A stretch of 64,000 nt of DNA from CADEED01 sp035765415 (GCA_035765415.1 DASTXR010000154.1:1-64000), one strand, 5' to 3'; positions 33,469 to 42,171 are shown, counted from the first letter of the stretch. Notes: generated by a model from the letters alone, not told the origin. Made by a program: numbers and translations.

Positions 33469-33482
33469 TGACACCGGTTTCC
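33469..33482 (+). promoter_or_regulatory. LacI-family operator (site 4 of 4)
   Basis: TGACACCGGTTTCC lies 61 bases before the kduI ATG, with a TAGAAT -10-like element about 20 bases downstream of it. It is identical to site 2. Confidence 0.75.
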
Positions 33483-33542
33483 TCGCCCTTTGCGGACGAG
33501 GTAGAATCGCCGCCCCAGTAAAGCCCCCCGCACGAGACAATC

Positions 33543-34379
33543 ATGAAGTTCGACACGAGACACGCAAGCCACCCGAGCATCATCGCGAACGCGGACACCG
33601 CGAAACTGCGCGAGCTGTACCACATCTCCGCGCTGTTCACGGCGGACGACGTGAACCTCACGTTCAGCCACATCGAGCGCATGATCGTCGGCGGCGTGAT
33701 GCCGGTGACCAAGGCCATCGAGCTCAATGAAGTTCCGGCGCTCAACAAGGGCCCGTTCCTCGCCCGCCGCGAGCTCGGCATCATCAACGTTGGCGGCCCG
33801 GGCAAGGTGACGGTGGACGGCAAGGTCACGCCGCTGGCAGCGCGCGAAGGCCTGTACGTGCCCATGGGGACGAACGAGCTGTCGTTCTCGTCGGATTCGG
33901 CGGCGGCGCCCGCCAAGTTCTATCTCGCCAGCACGCCGGCGCACGCACGCTTCGAGCTCGTGAAGATCGACATCGCGAAGGCCAACCCGATGCCGGTCGG
34001 CGCGGCCGCCACGGCCAACGAGCGCACCATCTATCAGTACATCAACCCGGATATCTGCAAGTCGGCGCAGCTGCTCATGGGCCTGACGTCGCTCAAGGAA
34101 GGCAGCGTGTGGAACACCATGCCCTGCCACCTGCACGAGCGCCGCGCCGAAACTTATTTCTACTTCGATCTCAAGCCCGACGCGCGCGTCGTGCACATCA
34201 TGGGCGAGCCGCACGAGACGCGGCACATTTTCGTCGCCAACGAAGAAGCCGTCATCTCGCCGCCGTGGGGCATCCACACCGGCTGCGGCACGACTAACTA
34301 CAGCTTCATCTGGGCCATGGGTGGCGAGAACCAGGAATACAAGGACGTCGCCTGGGTGCCGATGAACGTGCTGCGTTGA
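33543..34379 (+). CDS. kduI: 5-dehydro-4-deoxy-D-glucuronate isomerase (KduI)
   Basis: A 278-residue double-cupin isomerase, the same length as E. coli KduI. The zinc site is visible in CHLHERRAETYFYF and in GIHTGCGTTNYSFIWAMGGE, and the N-terminal half starts MKFDTRHASHPSIIANADTA. It converts 5-keto-4-deoxyuronate, the unsaturated monomer released by pectin or other polyuronate lyases, to 2,5-diketo-3-deoxygluconate in the cytoplasm. It is followed two bases later by kduD. A LacI-type site lies in its promoter. The PL22 lyase at 53844 in this window makes the substrate. Confidence 0.95.
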   Translation: MKFDTRHASHPSIIANADTAKLRELYHISALFTADDVNLTFSHIERMIVGGVMPVTKAIELNEVPALNKGPFLARRELGIINVGGPGKVTVDGKVTPLAAREGLYVPMGTNELSFSSDSAAAPAKFYLASTPAHARFELVKIDIAKANPMPVGAAATANERTIYQYINPDICKSAQLLMGLTSLKEGSVWNTMPCHLHERRAETYFYFDLKPDARVVHIMGEPHETRHIFVANEEAVISPPWGIHTGCGTTNYSFIWAMGGENQEYKDVAWVPMNVLR

Positions 34380-34381
34380 TC

Positions 34382-35137
34382 ATGGGAAACCCGTTCGATC
34401 TTTCCGGCCGCGTTGCCGCGGTCACCGGCGCAAACACGGGCCTGGGCCGCGCGATCGCCGAGGCGCTCGCGGCGGCCGGAGCCGACATCGCGTGCATCGG
34501 ACGCAGCGACCCTGCCGAAACGCTTGCCGCCGTGAAGTCGTTCGGCAGGCGCGCCCACTGGGTCAGCGCCGACCTCGGAGCGCGCCCCGACTGCCCGCGC
34601 ATCGTCGCGGAAATCGTCGGTGCGCTCGGAGGTCTGCACATCCTGGTGAACAATGCCGGCATCATCCGCCGCAACAACGCCATCGATTTCACCGAGGCGG
34701 ACTGGGACGCCGTGCTCGACGTCAACCTGAAGTCGGTGTTCTTCCTTTCGCAGGCCGCCGCGCGCCACATGATTCCCGCTGGCGGCGGGAAGATCATCAA
34801 CATCGCGTCGATGCTCTCCTTCCAGGGCGGCATACGCGTCCCTTCCTATACCGCCAGCAAGAGCGGCGTCGCCGGCCTGACCAAGCTGCTCGCCAACGAA
34901 TGGGCGGTCAGCGGCATCAACGTCAACGCCATCGCGCCCGGCTATTTCGCAACGAACAACACCGCGGCCCTGCAGGCCGACGTGAAACGCAACGCCGAGA
35001 TCCTGGGCCGCATCCCTGCGGGCCGCTGGGGCGATCCGAAAGACCTGGGGGGCGCTGCGGTGTTCCTGGCGTCGAGCGCGTCCAACTATGTGCAGGGAAT
35101 CACCTTGCCGGTGGACGGCGGGTGGCTCGCGCGCTGA
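34382..35137 (+). CDS. kduD: 2-dehydro-3-deoxy-D-gluconate 5-dehydrogenase (KduD)
   Basis: A 251-residue classical SDR. The cofactor motif is TGANTGLG (15-22), NNAG is at 90-93, and the catalytic residues are Ser143, Tyr156 and Lys160 in SMLSFQGGIRVPSYTASKSG. GGIRVPSYTASK is characteristic of KduD. It reduces 2,5-diketo-3-deoxygluconate to 2-keto-3-deoxygluconate. I start at the ATG at 34382; a TTG two codons earlier is possible. It forms an operon with kduI. KdgK and KdgA, which would complete the path, are not in the window. Confidence 0.92.
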   Translation: MGNPFDLSGRVAAVTGANTGLGRAIAEALAAAGADIACIGRSDPAETLAAVKSFGRRAHWVSADLGARPDCPRIVAEIVGALGGLHILVNNAGIIRRNNAIDFTEADWDAVLDVNLKSVFFLSQAAARHMIPAGGGKIINIASMLSFQGGIRVPSYTASKSGVAGLTKLLANEWAVSGINVNAIAPGYFATNNTAALQADVKRNAEILGRIPAGRWGDPKDLGGAAVFLASSASNYVQGITLPVDGGWLAR

Positions 35138-35237
35138 GCCGATAGGCCCGGGTAACAGGCAATAGCCGCCTGGAATCGATCGCTTCCGGGTCGGCGACCT
35201 GCCTCCGCTATGATGGCGGCTCCGGACGGGAGCCGAC

Positions 35238-35354
35238 ATGATTCGACAACCCAGGCCAAAGGTCTATCTACCCGCATGCGAGTGGCGGGCCGATGACCAT
35301 CGTGTGCGTGCGCTGATCCATCCGGCAGTCAAACCAACTTCAGGCTTCAACTGA
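35238..35354 (+). CDS. Coupled mini-ORF, 38 residues
   Basis: An ORF of 38 codons starts at an ATG with a good GGGAG six bases upstream and a TATGAT -10-like element at 35209-35214. It ends in TGATG, sharing one base with the start of the oxidoreductase gene. The peptide begins MIRQPRPKVYLPACEWRADD and ends ALIHPAVKPTSGFN; it has no signal or transmembrane segment. It may be a real small protein or a leader that couples translation of the dehydrogenase. I do not recognise the sequence. Confidence 0.45.
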   Translation: MIRQPRPKVYLPACEWRADDHRVRALIHPAVKPTSGFN

Positions 35355-36226
35355 TGCGCGTGGCTTTTCTCGGACTCGGGAAGATGGGAACCGGCATGGC
35401 CGGACGCCTGCTGGCCGCAGGTCATTCACTGTCGGTCTACAACCGCACCCCGGGACGTGCCGAGCCATTCGCCAGGCTGGGCGCACGCGTCGCGGATACG
35501 CCGAGATCGGCCGCACACAAGGCGGACGTCATCATCGGCATGACGGCGGATGACGAGTCGTCGCAAGCCATCTGGCTGGGCGAACGGGGCGCGCTGGCGG
35601 CCGACAATGTCCCGCATGCACTGGCGATCGAGTGTTCCACGCTGTCGCACGACTGGGTGCTGGAACTCGCGAACAAGGTCCGCGAGCGCGTGTTCCGTTT
35701 CGTCGATTCACCCGTCACCGGCCTGCCCGATGCAGCCGCAAATGGCACGTTGACGCTGCTGGTCGGGGCAGATGCCGCCGACCTCGACGCCGCGCGCCCG
35801 ATCTTCGCCTCGCTCGCCACACGCGTGCTGCATTTCGGCGGCGTGGGCCAGGGCACGGCGTACAAACTGATGATCAACCTGCTCGGCGCAGTGCAGATCG
35901 CTTCGGCAGGAGAAGCCATCGTGCTCGCGGAGCGCGCGGGTCTCGATCTGAAACTGGTGGCGGACGCCGTGGCCAGCGGCCAGGCGGCGAGTCCGCAGGT
36001 AGTGCGCAACGTACGTCGCTTCGTGGCCGGCGATCACGCCACGAACATCAACTTCACGCCTGCTCTTCGCCTGAAAGACATTGAGTACGCACTACGCCTC
36101 GCGAAGAAGCTGGGCGTGGATTGCCCGTTTGGAGATGTAGCGGCGGAGCTCTATCGCAGGCTTTGCGCACGAGGCGAGGGACGCGACAACGAGAGTCGCA
36201 TCATCGACGCGTTGCGGAAGACCTAG
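35354..36226 (+). CDS. NAD(P)-dependent beta-hydroxyacid dehydrogenase
   Basis: A 290-residue enzyme of the 3-hydroxyisobutyrate/tartronate-semialdehyde reductase family. It has the N-terminal Rossmann FLGLGKMGTGMAGRLL, the substrate-binding DSPVTGLPDAAANGTLTLLV, and the catalytic lysine in GQGTAYKLMINLLG. Such enzymes oxidise or reduce beta-hydroxy acids or semialdehydes; in a sugar-acid locus, reduction of tartronate or another semialdehyde is plausible (inference). Its ATG overlaps the stop of a 38-codon ORF. No LacI-type site is seen directly upstream. It converges on the hypothetical gene at 36245. Confidence 0.82.
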   Translation: MRVAFLGLGKMGTGMAGRLLAAGHSLSVYNRTPGRAEPFARLGARVADTPRSAAHKADVIIGMTADDESSQAIWLGERGALAADNVPHALAIECSTLSHDWVLELANKVRERVFRFVDSPVTGLPDAAANGTLTLLVGADAADLDAARPIFASLATRVLHFGGVGQGTAYKLMINLLGAVQIASAGEAIVLAERAGLDLKLVADAVASGQAASPQVVRNVRRFVAGDHATNINFTPALRLKDIEYALRLAKKLGVDCPFGDVAAELYRRLCARGEGRDNESRIIDALRKT

Positions 36227-36244
36227 CGCCCGGAGACGGCACCT

Positions 36245-36682
36245 TCAGAGGGTGCAGGTAGGTGCGTTGTCGGTACCGAGCGCCTTTGCGTCGCTTGCGG
36301 CGTCCGCTGGGCCTGGCATGGCCCGCAGCAGCAGGCCCCAGGGCGTGCTTCGATAGGTGCCCGGTGCGATGTTGGGACCCACCAGGCGAACTTCAGCAGC
36401 CGTCTGAGGCTCCGGACGTAGCGCCCGGATGCGCGCGCTGATGACTTCCGAATTGCCGTCCACGCGCTGCAGCTGCACGCAGATTTCGTCCTGCGTGCCG
36501 ATAGTGACGTTTCGCGGAGCGTCACCCACGCGCAGGACTACGCGCTGCCCGCCTGGCCCCGCGTAACGCGCCGGATCGACGTCGATCATGTACACGCTGC
36601 TGCTCGCTTCTACCTGCGCGAGCGCAACTCCAACCAGCGCGGCGCAGACAGCCGCCGATAAAAACATTTTGCGCATGGTCAT
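36245..36682 (-). CDS. Exported hypothetical protein
   Basis: A 145-residue protein with a signal peptide (MRKMFLSAAVCAALVGVALA, cleavage probably after AQVEA). The mature part is a single beta-rich domain (GGQRVVLRVGDAPRNVTIGT, then AEVRLVGPNIAPGTYR) with two cysteines that could pair (EICVQLQ and PTCTL). It is probably periplasmic. I do not recognise a family. Methionines 1 and 3 are alternative starts. It lies alone between the oxidoreductase and the DUF885 gene. Confidence 0.6.
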   Translation of the reverse strand: MTMRKMFLSAAVCAALVGVALAQVEASSSVYMIDVDPARYAGPGGQRVVLRVGDAPRNVTIGTQDEICVQLQRVDGNSEVISARIRALRPEPQTAAEVRLVGPNIAPGTYRSTPWGLLLRAMPGPADAASDAKALGTDNAPTCTL

Positions 36683-36816
36683 ATCGGAACACGAACGCCG
36701 TAAGAAGTTCCCTCAGCATTTGTGCCTACGGCATGTCAGTAAACGCCGACAGGATCGGGCGCACACAACGCGACGGATCTCCACACAATCACACATTCAG
36801 GTAGTTAGATTGTCCG

Positions 36817-38559
36817 TCAAAGCACCGCGCCGGTGCCGCCGAGCATCTGCTTGCGAACCAGCGGAATCGGTGGCGCGCCAAAAGAGAGAAATTTGTCGTG
36901 GAATTGCCGGGGCGTGGCGGCGGGATTTGCGGCCAGCCAGTCGGCCCGCAGCTTGCGGATCATGAGCTTGCCCAGTGTGTACGCGAGATAGCCGGGATCG
37001 TAGGTGCCGCGCAGCGCCTGCTGGCGCGCATTGCCGGCATCGGCGAACGCCTGTTCGCGGAACATTTTTTCCGATTCCGCGAGCGACAGGCAGCCGCTGT
37101 GCAGGCAGATGGCCGAGAGGAAGCGCACGTCACGCAGCAGCGCATTGGTGAGCATGCCCACGCGCATCTCCGGCTGGCCGGCCCCGAGCCCCGCGTCATA
37201 CATCATCTCTTCCGCGTAATGCGCCCAGCCTTCGCCGAACGAGTAGTTCCACCATAACGCCAGAGCGCGCGACGGATTGGCATTCAGGTACTGCGACTGC
37301 AGGTAATGGCCCGGCCACACTTCGTGCGCGGAAACGAACAGCAGGTAGGCCTTGCCGGGAAGATAGGCATTGCGTTCCGCGGCGCTCCACCTGGCGTCAG
37401 GCGGCGCGACGTAATACGTGACCTTGACCGCCGGGTTCTCATACGGGCCGGGAATGCTGATGTAGGCGAAATTGCCGCGGTTGTACGGTGGAGATTCGGC
37501 CACCAGCGCCTGTTCCTGGTTCGGGATGGTGACGAGCTCCTTGTCGAGCACGAGCTGGCGCAGATCGGCAAGTTGCGCACGCGCCCCTTCGACGCTGCCA
37601 CCCGAGGGCTTGTTGGCGCGCATTTTCTCTACGCACGCGGCGAGGCTCGCTTTCGGCGCAAAGGCGCCGCAGGCCTCCTTGAGTGCCGCGAGATTTCGTT
37701 CCAGATCCTTGCGGCCCACGAGTTCCAGTTCCTCGAGGGAAATGTCGACTCGCTCGGTCTGCCGCAGCATCTCGAGGAAACGCGCGGAACCGAGCGCAAA
37801 ATCATCGGTGGCAGTAGCCCGCTGGGATTCCAGCCACGTGGTCAACTCCTGCATGGCGGTGGTGGCGGCGGCATTCGCCGCGATGAGCTCACCCTTCAGC
37901 TTCTCGTCGGCAATCTGCGCGAACACCGCTGGCATCTCGGTGCGAAAGAACGTCGCATAGCCGCCGAAGCCGGCTGTCCCGCGCTCGATGAAAGCCCGAG
38001 GCAGCGGCGTGCGCAGGTTGGCGCGAATATCCGCGGCAATGCCCGGGATCGCGCGTGAGTAGCCCAGAAATCCCTCGAGCCGCTTCGGCAGTGGCGCGTA
38101 CTCGCGCGTGAGATACATCGACGGATCGAGCTTCTCGAGATACCACGCCGGATTTCGATAGGGCGACTCGGCGCTCGCAAGCCAGAAGAGCTGCGAGTCG
38201 ATCACCCACTGCAGGTATTCCTGCTCGAAGCGCTGCGCAGGTGTGAGTGCGCCGGGATCGAACCTGGCGAGCGCGGCAGAAGTGCTGCGCAGCTCGGCGA
38301 TGTCTGCGTCGAGCGCGGCGCGACTGAAGGACGGCATCTGGCCATCGAACTCATGACGACCCGCCTGAACCGCGAAATAGGGATCAGCCTTGAAGCGAGC
38401 CTCGATAAACCCTTCGACGAAAGCGGGCCAACTCGAGTCCTTGCTTGCGCTCGCCACGGGCGCGGCGGCATCTGCTGGTTTATCCCGACGTTCACCCGAG
38501 CAACCGGCGAGCAATGCCGTGAACGCCAGGCAGGCTGCCATTTGGACCGTTGCGCGCAT
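36817..38559 (-). CDS. DUF885-family lipoprotein (metallopeptidase-like)
   Basis: A 580-residue protein with a lipoprotein signal (LAFTALLAGC, Cys20). The DUF885 catalytic region shows HEVWPGHYLQSQYL (HExxxGH-type metal motif) and SFGEGWAHYAEEMMYD, as in the family's predicted zinc carboxypeptidase fold. The N-terminal half is helical (GFIEARFKADPYFAVQAGRH is a family signature). It is probably anchored in the envelope; the substrate is unknown. It is alone on the minus strand between the exported hypothetical protein and hemP. Confidence 0.82.
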   Translation of the reverse strand: MRATVQMAACLAFTALLAGCSGERRDKPADAAAPVASASKDSSWPAFVEGFIEARFKADPYFAVQAGRHEFDGQMPSFSRAALDADIAELRSTSAALARFDPGALTPAQRFEQEYLQWVIDSQLFWLASAESPYRNPAWYLEKLDPSMYLTREYAPLPKRLEGFLGYSRAIPGIAADIRANLRTPLPRAFIERGTAGFGGYATFFRTEMPAVFAQIADEKLKGELIAANAAATTAMQELTTWLESQRATATDDFALGSARFLEMLRQTERVDISLEELELVGRKDLERNLAALKEACGAFAPKASLAACVEKMRANKPSGGSVEGARAQLADLRQLVLDKELVTIPNQEQALVAESPPYNRGNFAYISIPGPYENPAVKVTYYVAPPDARWSAAERNAYLPGKAYLLFVSAHEVWPGHYLQSQYLNANPSRALALWWNYSFGEGWAHYAEEMMYDAGLGAGQPEMRVGMLTNALLRDVRFLSAICLHSGCLSLAESEKMFREQAFADAGNARQQALRGTYDPGYLAYTLGKLMIRKLRADWLAANPAATPRQFHDKFLSFGAPPIPLVRKQMLGGTGAVL

Positions 38560-38752
38560 TCCCGATCTCCCACGAAGTTCTGTGGGGACGATCCTAATGG
38601 AATCAGTTCCTGAGCGCCGACCTCGACGCCGCCACGGCCCGACCGAAACAACGAAGCGCGGCGTGCGCGCTCGGAGCTGGCTGCCTGGAACCGGCCGGCA
38701 TGCCCGACGCCCTGGGTGGCTGACCGGAACGGAATGTAGTTAGTGCACGGAT

Positions 38753-38941
38753 CTACTTGGTCAGGATGAGCTTGCCGGTGCGCGTAACCTGCAACAGGTA
38801 ACGCTCGGCGGCGTGCTGAATCCAGAGGCGGTGAGCGCCGCCGAGCAGCTCCTTCGTCGACACGGTGCGCTCCGGCACGGGACGCGCGGATCCAGCGGGT
38901 GTGATGGCGGGGAGCGACTCTTCTATATGGCTGGGACGCAT
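38753..38941 (-). CDS. hemP: Hemin uptake protein HemP
   Basis: A 62-residue protein with the HemP signature: STKELLGGAHRLWIQHAAER, then YLLQVTRTGKLILTK. HemP proteins are small, iron-regulated partners of haem uptake and homeostasis systems. I use the ATG at 38941; an upstream TTG at 38953 would lie inside the Fur box. The Fur-type palindrome directly upstream (38952-38972) means expression when iron is scarce. It sits between the DUF885 gene and the haem biosynthesis operon, all on the minus strand. Confidence 0.85.
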   Translation of the reverse strand: MRPSHIEESLPAITPAGSARPVPERTVSTKELLGGAHRLWIQHAAERYLLQVTRTGKLILTK

Positions 38942-38951
38942 TCGAGGCCTC

Positions 38952-38972
38952 AAATAAGAACGCTTCTCATTT
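38952..38972 (-). promoter_or_regulatory. Fur box before hemP
   Basis: The arms AAATAAGAA (38952-38960) and TTCTCATTT (38964-38972), separated by CGC, form a near-perfect inverted repeat with one mismatch, close to the classic Fur consensus half-site (AATGAGAA). The site is 11 bases before the hemP ATG, so Fur with iron would block transcription. Confidence 0.82.
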
Positions 38973-39054
38973 GCGCCAGAGAATAGAACTGGGCTGTGTG
39001 GTTTGCAAGCCCGTTTTTAAACAACACGTTACGAAAGCGGGCCCATTCGTTATG

Positions 39055-39501
39055 TCAGAACGGCTTCACGACCACGAGGATGACGATGGCGATCAGCAGC
39101 AGCGCGGGCGCCTCGTTGAAAAGCCGGTACCAGCGCTCCGAGTGCGAGTTTCTATCGGCGGCAAACTGCTGCAGCAGCGCGAAACACGCGCCGTGATAAC
39201 CCACGAGAACGAGCACCAGCGCCAGCTTCACGTGCAGCCATCGCATGAGTAGATAGTCCGGCGCGAGCCAGAGCATGGCGACGCCGAAGCCCACGGCCAC
39301 CACGGCGCCGATCGTCATGATCATGAACAGCTTGCGTTCCATGACCTTGAAGCGCGCGTTGCCCGCGTCGTCGTCGATGGATTCGCGCTGTATCTGAGAG
39401 CCCTGTATTTGCGAGTGATAGACAAACAACCTCGGCAGATACAGCAGCGCCGCAAACCAGCTCACGACGCCGATGATGTGAAAAGCCTTCAGCCAAAGCA
39501 T
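39055..39501 (-). CDS. hemJ: Protoporphyrinogen IX oxidase, HemJ type
   Basis: A 148-residue integral membrane protein with four helices: WLKAFHIIGVVSWFAALLYL at the N-terminus, then MIMTIGAVVAVGFGVAMLWL, HVKLALVLVLVGYHG and LFNEAPALLLIAIVILVVV. The conserved histidine in the first helix and the VKL...HG segment are HemJ (UPF0093) features. It oxidises protoporphyrinogen IX to protoporphyrin IX, coupled to the respiratory chain. The start at 39501 overlaps the ferrochelatase stop by 13 bases. It is the last gene of the haem operon. Confidence 0.88.
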   Translation of the reverse strand: MLWLKAFHIIGVVSWFAALLYLPRLFVYHSQIQGSQIQRESIDDDAGNARFKVMERKLFMIMTIGAVVAVGFGVAMLWLAPDYLLMRWLHVKLALVLVLVGYHGACFALLQQFAADRNSHSERWYRLFNEAPALLLIAIVILVVVKPF

Positions 39502-40523
39502 GCGGATTCCCTGCCGGCAACCGCATTCGACGACGCGCCGAGCTCGCGCGATATCAACGCACTGAGCGCCGCGACGTGATCCGCACGCGCATTGAGCGCG
39601 GCGATGTAGTGATATTTCTCCCCGCCGGCGGCCAGGAAGATGTCGCGATTCTCCATGCCGATCTCCTCCAGGGTCTCGAGGCAATCGGCCGCGAAGCCGG
39701 GACAGATCACACTCACGGATTTCACGCCGCGACCCGGCATGGCTGCCAGCACTTCGCTGGTGTAAGGCTGCAGCCAGCGCGCCCGCCCGAAGCGGGACTG
39801 GAACGAAAGGCTCCACGCGTCGGCGCCGAGCCCCAATCGCTGCGCCAGCAGAGTGGACGTGCGCTCGCATTGGGCGCGGTACGGATCTCCCTGCGTGACA
39901 AAGCGCTCGGGGACGCCGTGAAACGACATGAGCAGATGGCTCGTGGCGCCGAACTCGCGGCGATGATCCTGCACGCTCGCCGCCAGCGCATCGATGTACG
40001 CGGCGTCGTCGTGGTAACTCGAGACGAAGCGAAAGTCCGGGACATGGCGCATCGCGCCCAGCGCCGCGCTGACCTGGTCGTACACCGCGCCCGTGGAAGC
40101 GCCGCAGTACTGGGGAAACATCGGGATGACGAGGATGCCTTCGGCGCCCGCCTTCCGCAGCGAAGCGACGGCATCGGGCACGCTCGCGCCGCCGGTATAG
40201 AGCATCGCGAGCGACACCGGCGTGCCGCCCGCACGCAGCGAAGCCTCGAGTCCACGGCGCAGTGCTTCACTTTCAATGGCGAGCGGTGACCCTTCGGGCG
40301 TCCAGATGGCGGCGTATTTCTTCGCGCTTGCGCGCGGCCGCACGCGCAGGATGATCCCGTGGAGGATGGGCCACCACAGCAGGCGTGGCAGCTCGACGAC
40401 GCGCGGGTCGCCCAACAACCCCGCGAGAAACGCGCGCACGTCGCGCGTGGCCAGCGACGCGGGTGTGCCGGAATTGACCAGCAGGACACCCCATTTCTTG
40501 ACGGCGCTTTCGGGACGGCTCAT
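39489..40523 (-). CDS. hemH: Ferrochelatase
   Basis: A 344-residue ferrochelatase with WGVLLVNSGTPASLATRDVR, the ferrochelatase signature TSHLLMSFHGVPERF containing the catalytic histidine, FQSRFGRARWLQP and the conserved glutamate in CPGFAADCLETLEEI. It inserts iron into protoporphyrin IX at the membrane face. Its ATG overlaps the hemF stop by four bases, and its end overlaps hemJ. Together with hemF and hemJ it completes the last three steps of haem synthesis in one transcript. Confidence 0.95.
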   Translation of the reverse strand: MSRPESAVKKWGVLLVNSGTPASLATRDVRAFLAGLLGDPRVVELPRLLWWPILHGIILRVRPRASAKKYAAIWTPEGSPLAIESEALRRGLEASLRAGGTPVSLAMLYTGGASVPDAVASLRKAGAEGILVIPMFPQYCGASTGAVYDQVSAALGAMRHVPDFRFVSSYHDDAAYIDALAASVQDHRREFGATSHLLMSFHGVPERFVTQGDPYRAQCERTSTLLAQRLGLGADAWSLSFQSRFGRARWLQPYTSEVLAAMPGRGVKSVSVICPGFAADCLETLEEIGMENRDIFLAAGGEKYHYIAALNARADHVAALSALISRELGASSNAVAGRESACFG

Positions 40524-41482
40524 GACACCCAGTCACGCGGTTTCAGGTAATCGGCCAGCGCCGCTTCCGGCGAACCAGGCTCCGGGCGATAGTCGTAGCG
40601 CCATTCAGCGCGCGGTGGCATCGACATGAGCAGGGATTCGGTACGTGCCTGGGATTGAAGCCCAAAACGCGTGCCGCGATCGAACGCCAGGTTGAACTCC
40701 ACGTAACGACCGCGGCGCAATCGCTGGAAATCCTGCTCTCGCGGCCCGAAAGGCGTGGCCGCGCGCAACTTGAGGATTCGCGTGTAGGCATCCAGATAGG
40801 TGTCGCCGATGCGGCGAATGAGCGCGAAGCAATGATCGAAGTTGCCGCCGATCTCCGCGGTGGAATCGTTGAGATCATCGGCAAACAGCCCGCCGATACC
40901 CCGCGTTTCGCCGCGATGCGGTAGATAGAAGTACTCGTCGCAGGCCCGCTTGAGCAGTGTATAGGCGCGAGCCCCGGCGGGATTGCAGGCGGCGCGCGCC
41001 GCGTCATGCCAGGTGCGGGCGTCCTCATCGAACGGATACACCGGCGTGAGGTCGAAGCCGCCGCCAAACCACCACATTTCTCCGCCGCGCGCGGTGAACA
41101 GGCGCACGTTGGCATGCGACGTGGGCGCATAGGGATTGACCGGATGCACCACGCAGCTCGTGCCCATGGCGCGAAACGGCTGGCCGGCAAGCTCGGTGTG
41201 ACGCTCGCTCGCAGCGGCTGGCAGGCGCGCGCCGCTGACGTCGCTGAACGCGACGCCCGCGCGATCGAAGGTGATTCCATTCTCGATGAGCGACAGCCGG
41301 CCGCTGCCGCTCAACACGTCACCGGCCGGGCGCTGCCATTCGTCACGCCGCTGGTCGGTCGCCGCATCCAGCGACTTCCAGGTGTCGGTCAGGCGCGTAT
41401 GCAAGTCGACGAAGTAGTCGCGCGCCGCCTGGATTTCCGTGGCGCCTATGGGCGTGACACGCACAGGTTCCGCGGCAATCAA
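40520..41482 (-). CDS. hemF: Oxygen-dependent coproporphyrinogen III oxidase
   Basis: About 320 residues, slightly longer than E. coli HemF (299). The family core is visible in GTSCVVHPVNPYAPTSHANV, WWFGGGFDLTPVYPFDEDA and RRGRYVEFNLAFDRGTRFGL, the last being the signature that contacts substrate. The oxygen-dependent enzyme means haem synthesis here is adapted to aerobic growth. The start is a TTG at 41482 whose last bases form TTGA with the stop of the response-regulator gene; GTG codons at 41464 and 41458 are alternatives. No ATG exists upstream within reach. Confidence 0.9.
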   Translation of the reverse strand: MIAAEPVRVTPIGATEIQAARDYFVDLHTRLTDTWKSLDAATDQRRDEWQRPAGDVLSGSGRLSLIENGITFDRAGVAFSDVSGARLPAAASERHTELAGQPFRAMGTSCVVHPVNPYAPTSHANVRLFTARGGEMWWFGGGFDLTPVYPFDEDARTWHDAARAACNPAGARAYTLLKRACDEYFYLPHRGETRGIGGLFADDLNDSTAEIGGNFDHCFALIRRIGDTYLDAYTRILKLRAATPFGPREQDFQRLRRGRYVEFNLAFDRGTRFGLQSQARTESLLMSMPPRAEWRYDYRPEPGSPEAALADYLKPRDWVS

Positions 41483-42171
41483 GGCGCGCTCCGGAAAAGG
41501 TAGCCGCGCCCACGCAGCGTGACGATGTGCACGGGGTTCTCGGGATCGGGCTCGAACAGCTTGCGCAGGCGCAGGATGAAATTGTCCACGGTGCGGTCGG
41601 TTGGAAACTGGTCCATGCCCCACACCTCTTCCAGCAGGTCGGTGCGCGTCAGCGCGCGGTTCTCGTTGGCGGAGAAGACTTCCATGAGCCGCAGCTCCTT
41701 GTCGGACAGCGAGACCTCGCCTTCGTTGGTGAAGGCCTGCCCGGTGTCGAAGCGCACCCAGAACCCGGCGAATGCCAGCCGCGGCGGCGCCGTGGCCGGC
41801 CGGCCGCTGGCACGACGCAGCAACGCGCGCACGCGCGCCAGCAGCTCGTTGACGTCGAACGGCTTCGGTAGATAGTCATCGGCGCCCGCGTCGAGCCCGC
41901 GCACCTTGGACGTGGTGTCGCTTCGCGCGGTGAGCATGAGTATGGGTGCGTTGATACCGAGATCGCGCGCGTGGCGCGTCAGCGCGAAGCCGTCACCGCC
42001 CGGCAACATCACGTCGAGAATGGCGAGCTGGAAATCACCGCCCGCCAGCAATTGCCTGCCGTCGGCGAAGTTCTCCGCGGTCACGATTTCGTAGCCGGCG
42101 TGGCGCAGATTGACCGCCACCAGCTCGCGGACCAGGCGTTCGTCTTCGACAATCGCGATTCGCTCAGCCAT
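41479..42171 (-). CDS. OmpR/PhoB-family response regulator inside the haem operon
   Basis: A 230-residue response regulator. The receiver has Asp9/Asp10/Glu11, phospho-acceptor Asp53 (LAILDVMLPGG), Thr81 and Lys103. The winged-helix DNA-binding domain has RTDLLEEVWGMDQFPTDRTV, then DNFILRLRKLFEPDPENP and the wing HIVTLRGRGYLF. It follows the kinase gene with an 8-base overlap and is overlapped by hemF, so it is translated with haem enzymes. Its targets are unknown; a link with haem, iron or envelope state is suggested only by position. Confidence 0.9.
   Translation of the reverse strand: MAERIAIVEDERLVRELVAVNLRHAGYEIVTAENFADGRQLLAGGDFQLAILDVMLPGGDGFALTRHARDLGINAPILMLTARSDTTSKVRGLDAGADDYLPKPFDVNELLARVRALLRRASGRPATAPPRLAFAGFWVRFDTGQAFTNEGEVSLSDKELRLMEVFSANENRALTRTDLLEEVWGMDQFPTDRTVDNFILRLRKLFEPDPENPVHIVTLRGRGYLFRSAP

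Noticed and set aside
38985..39045. Terminator of the haem operon downstream of hemJ
   Set aside because: GCCCG/CGGGC arms are separated by more than 20 bases and the T-run is inside the loop; too weak to call.
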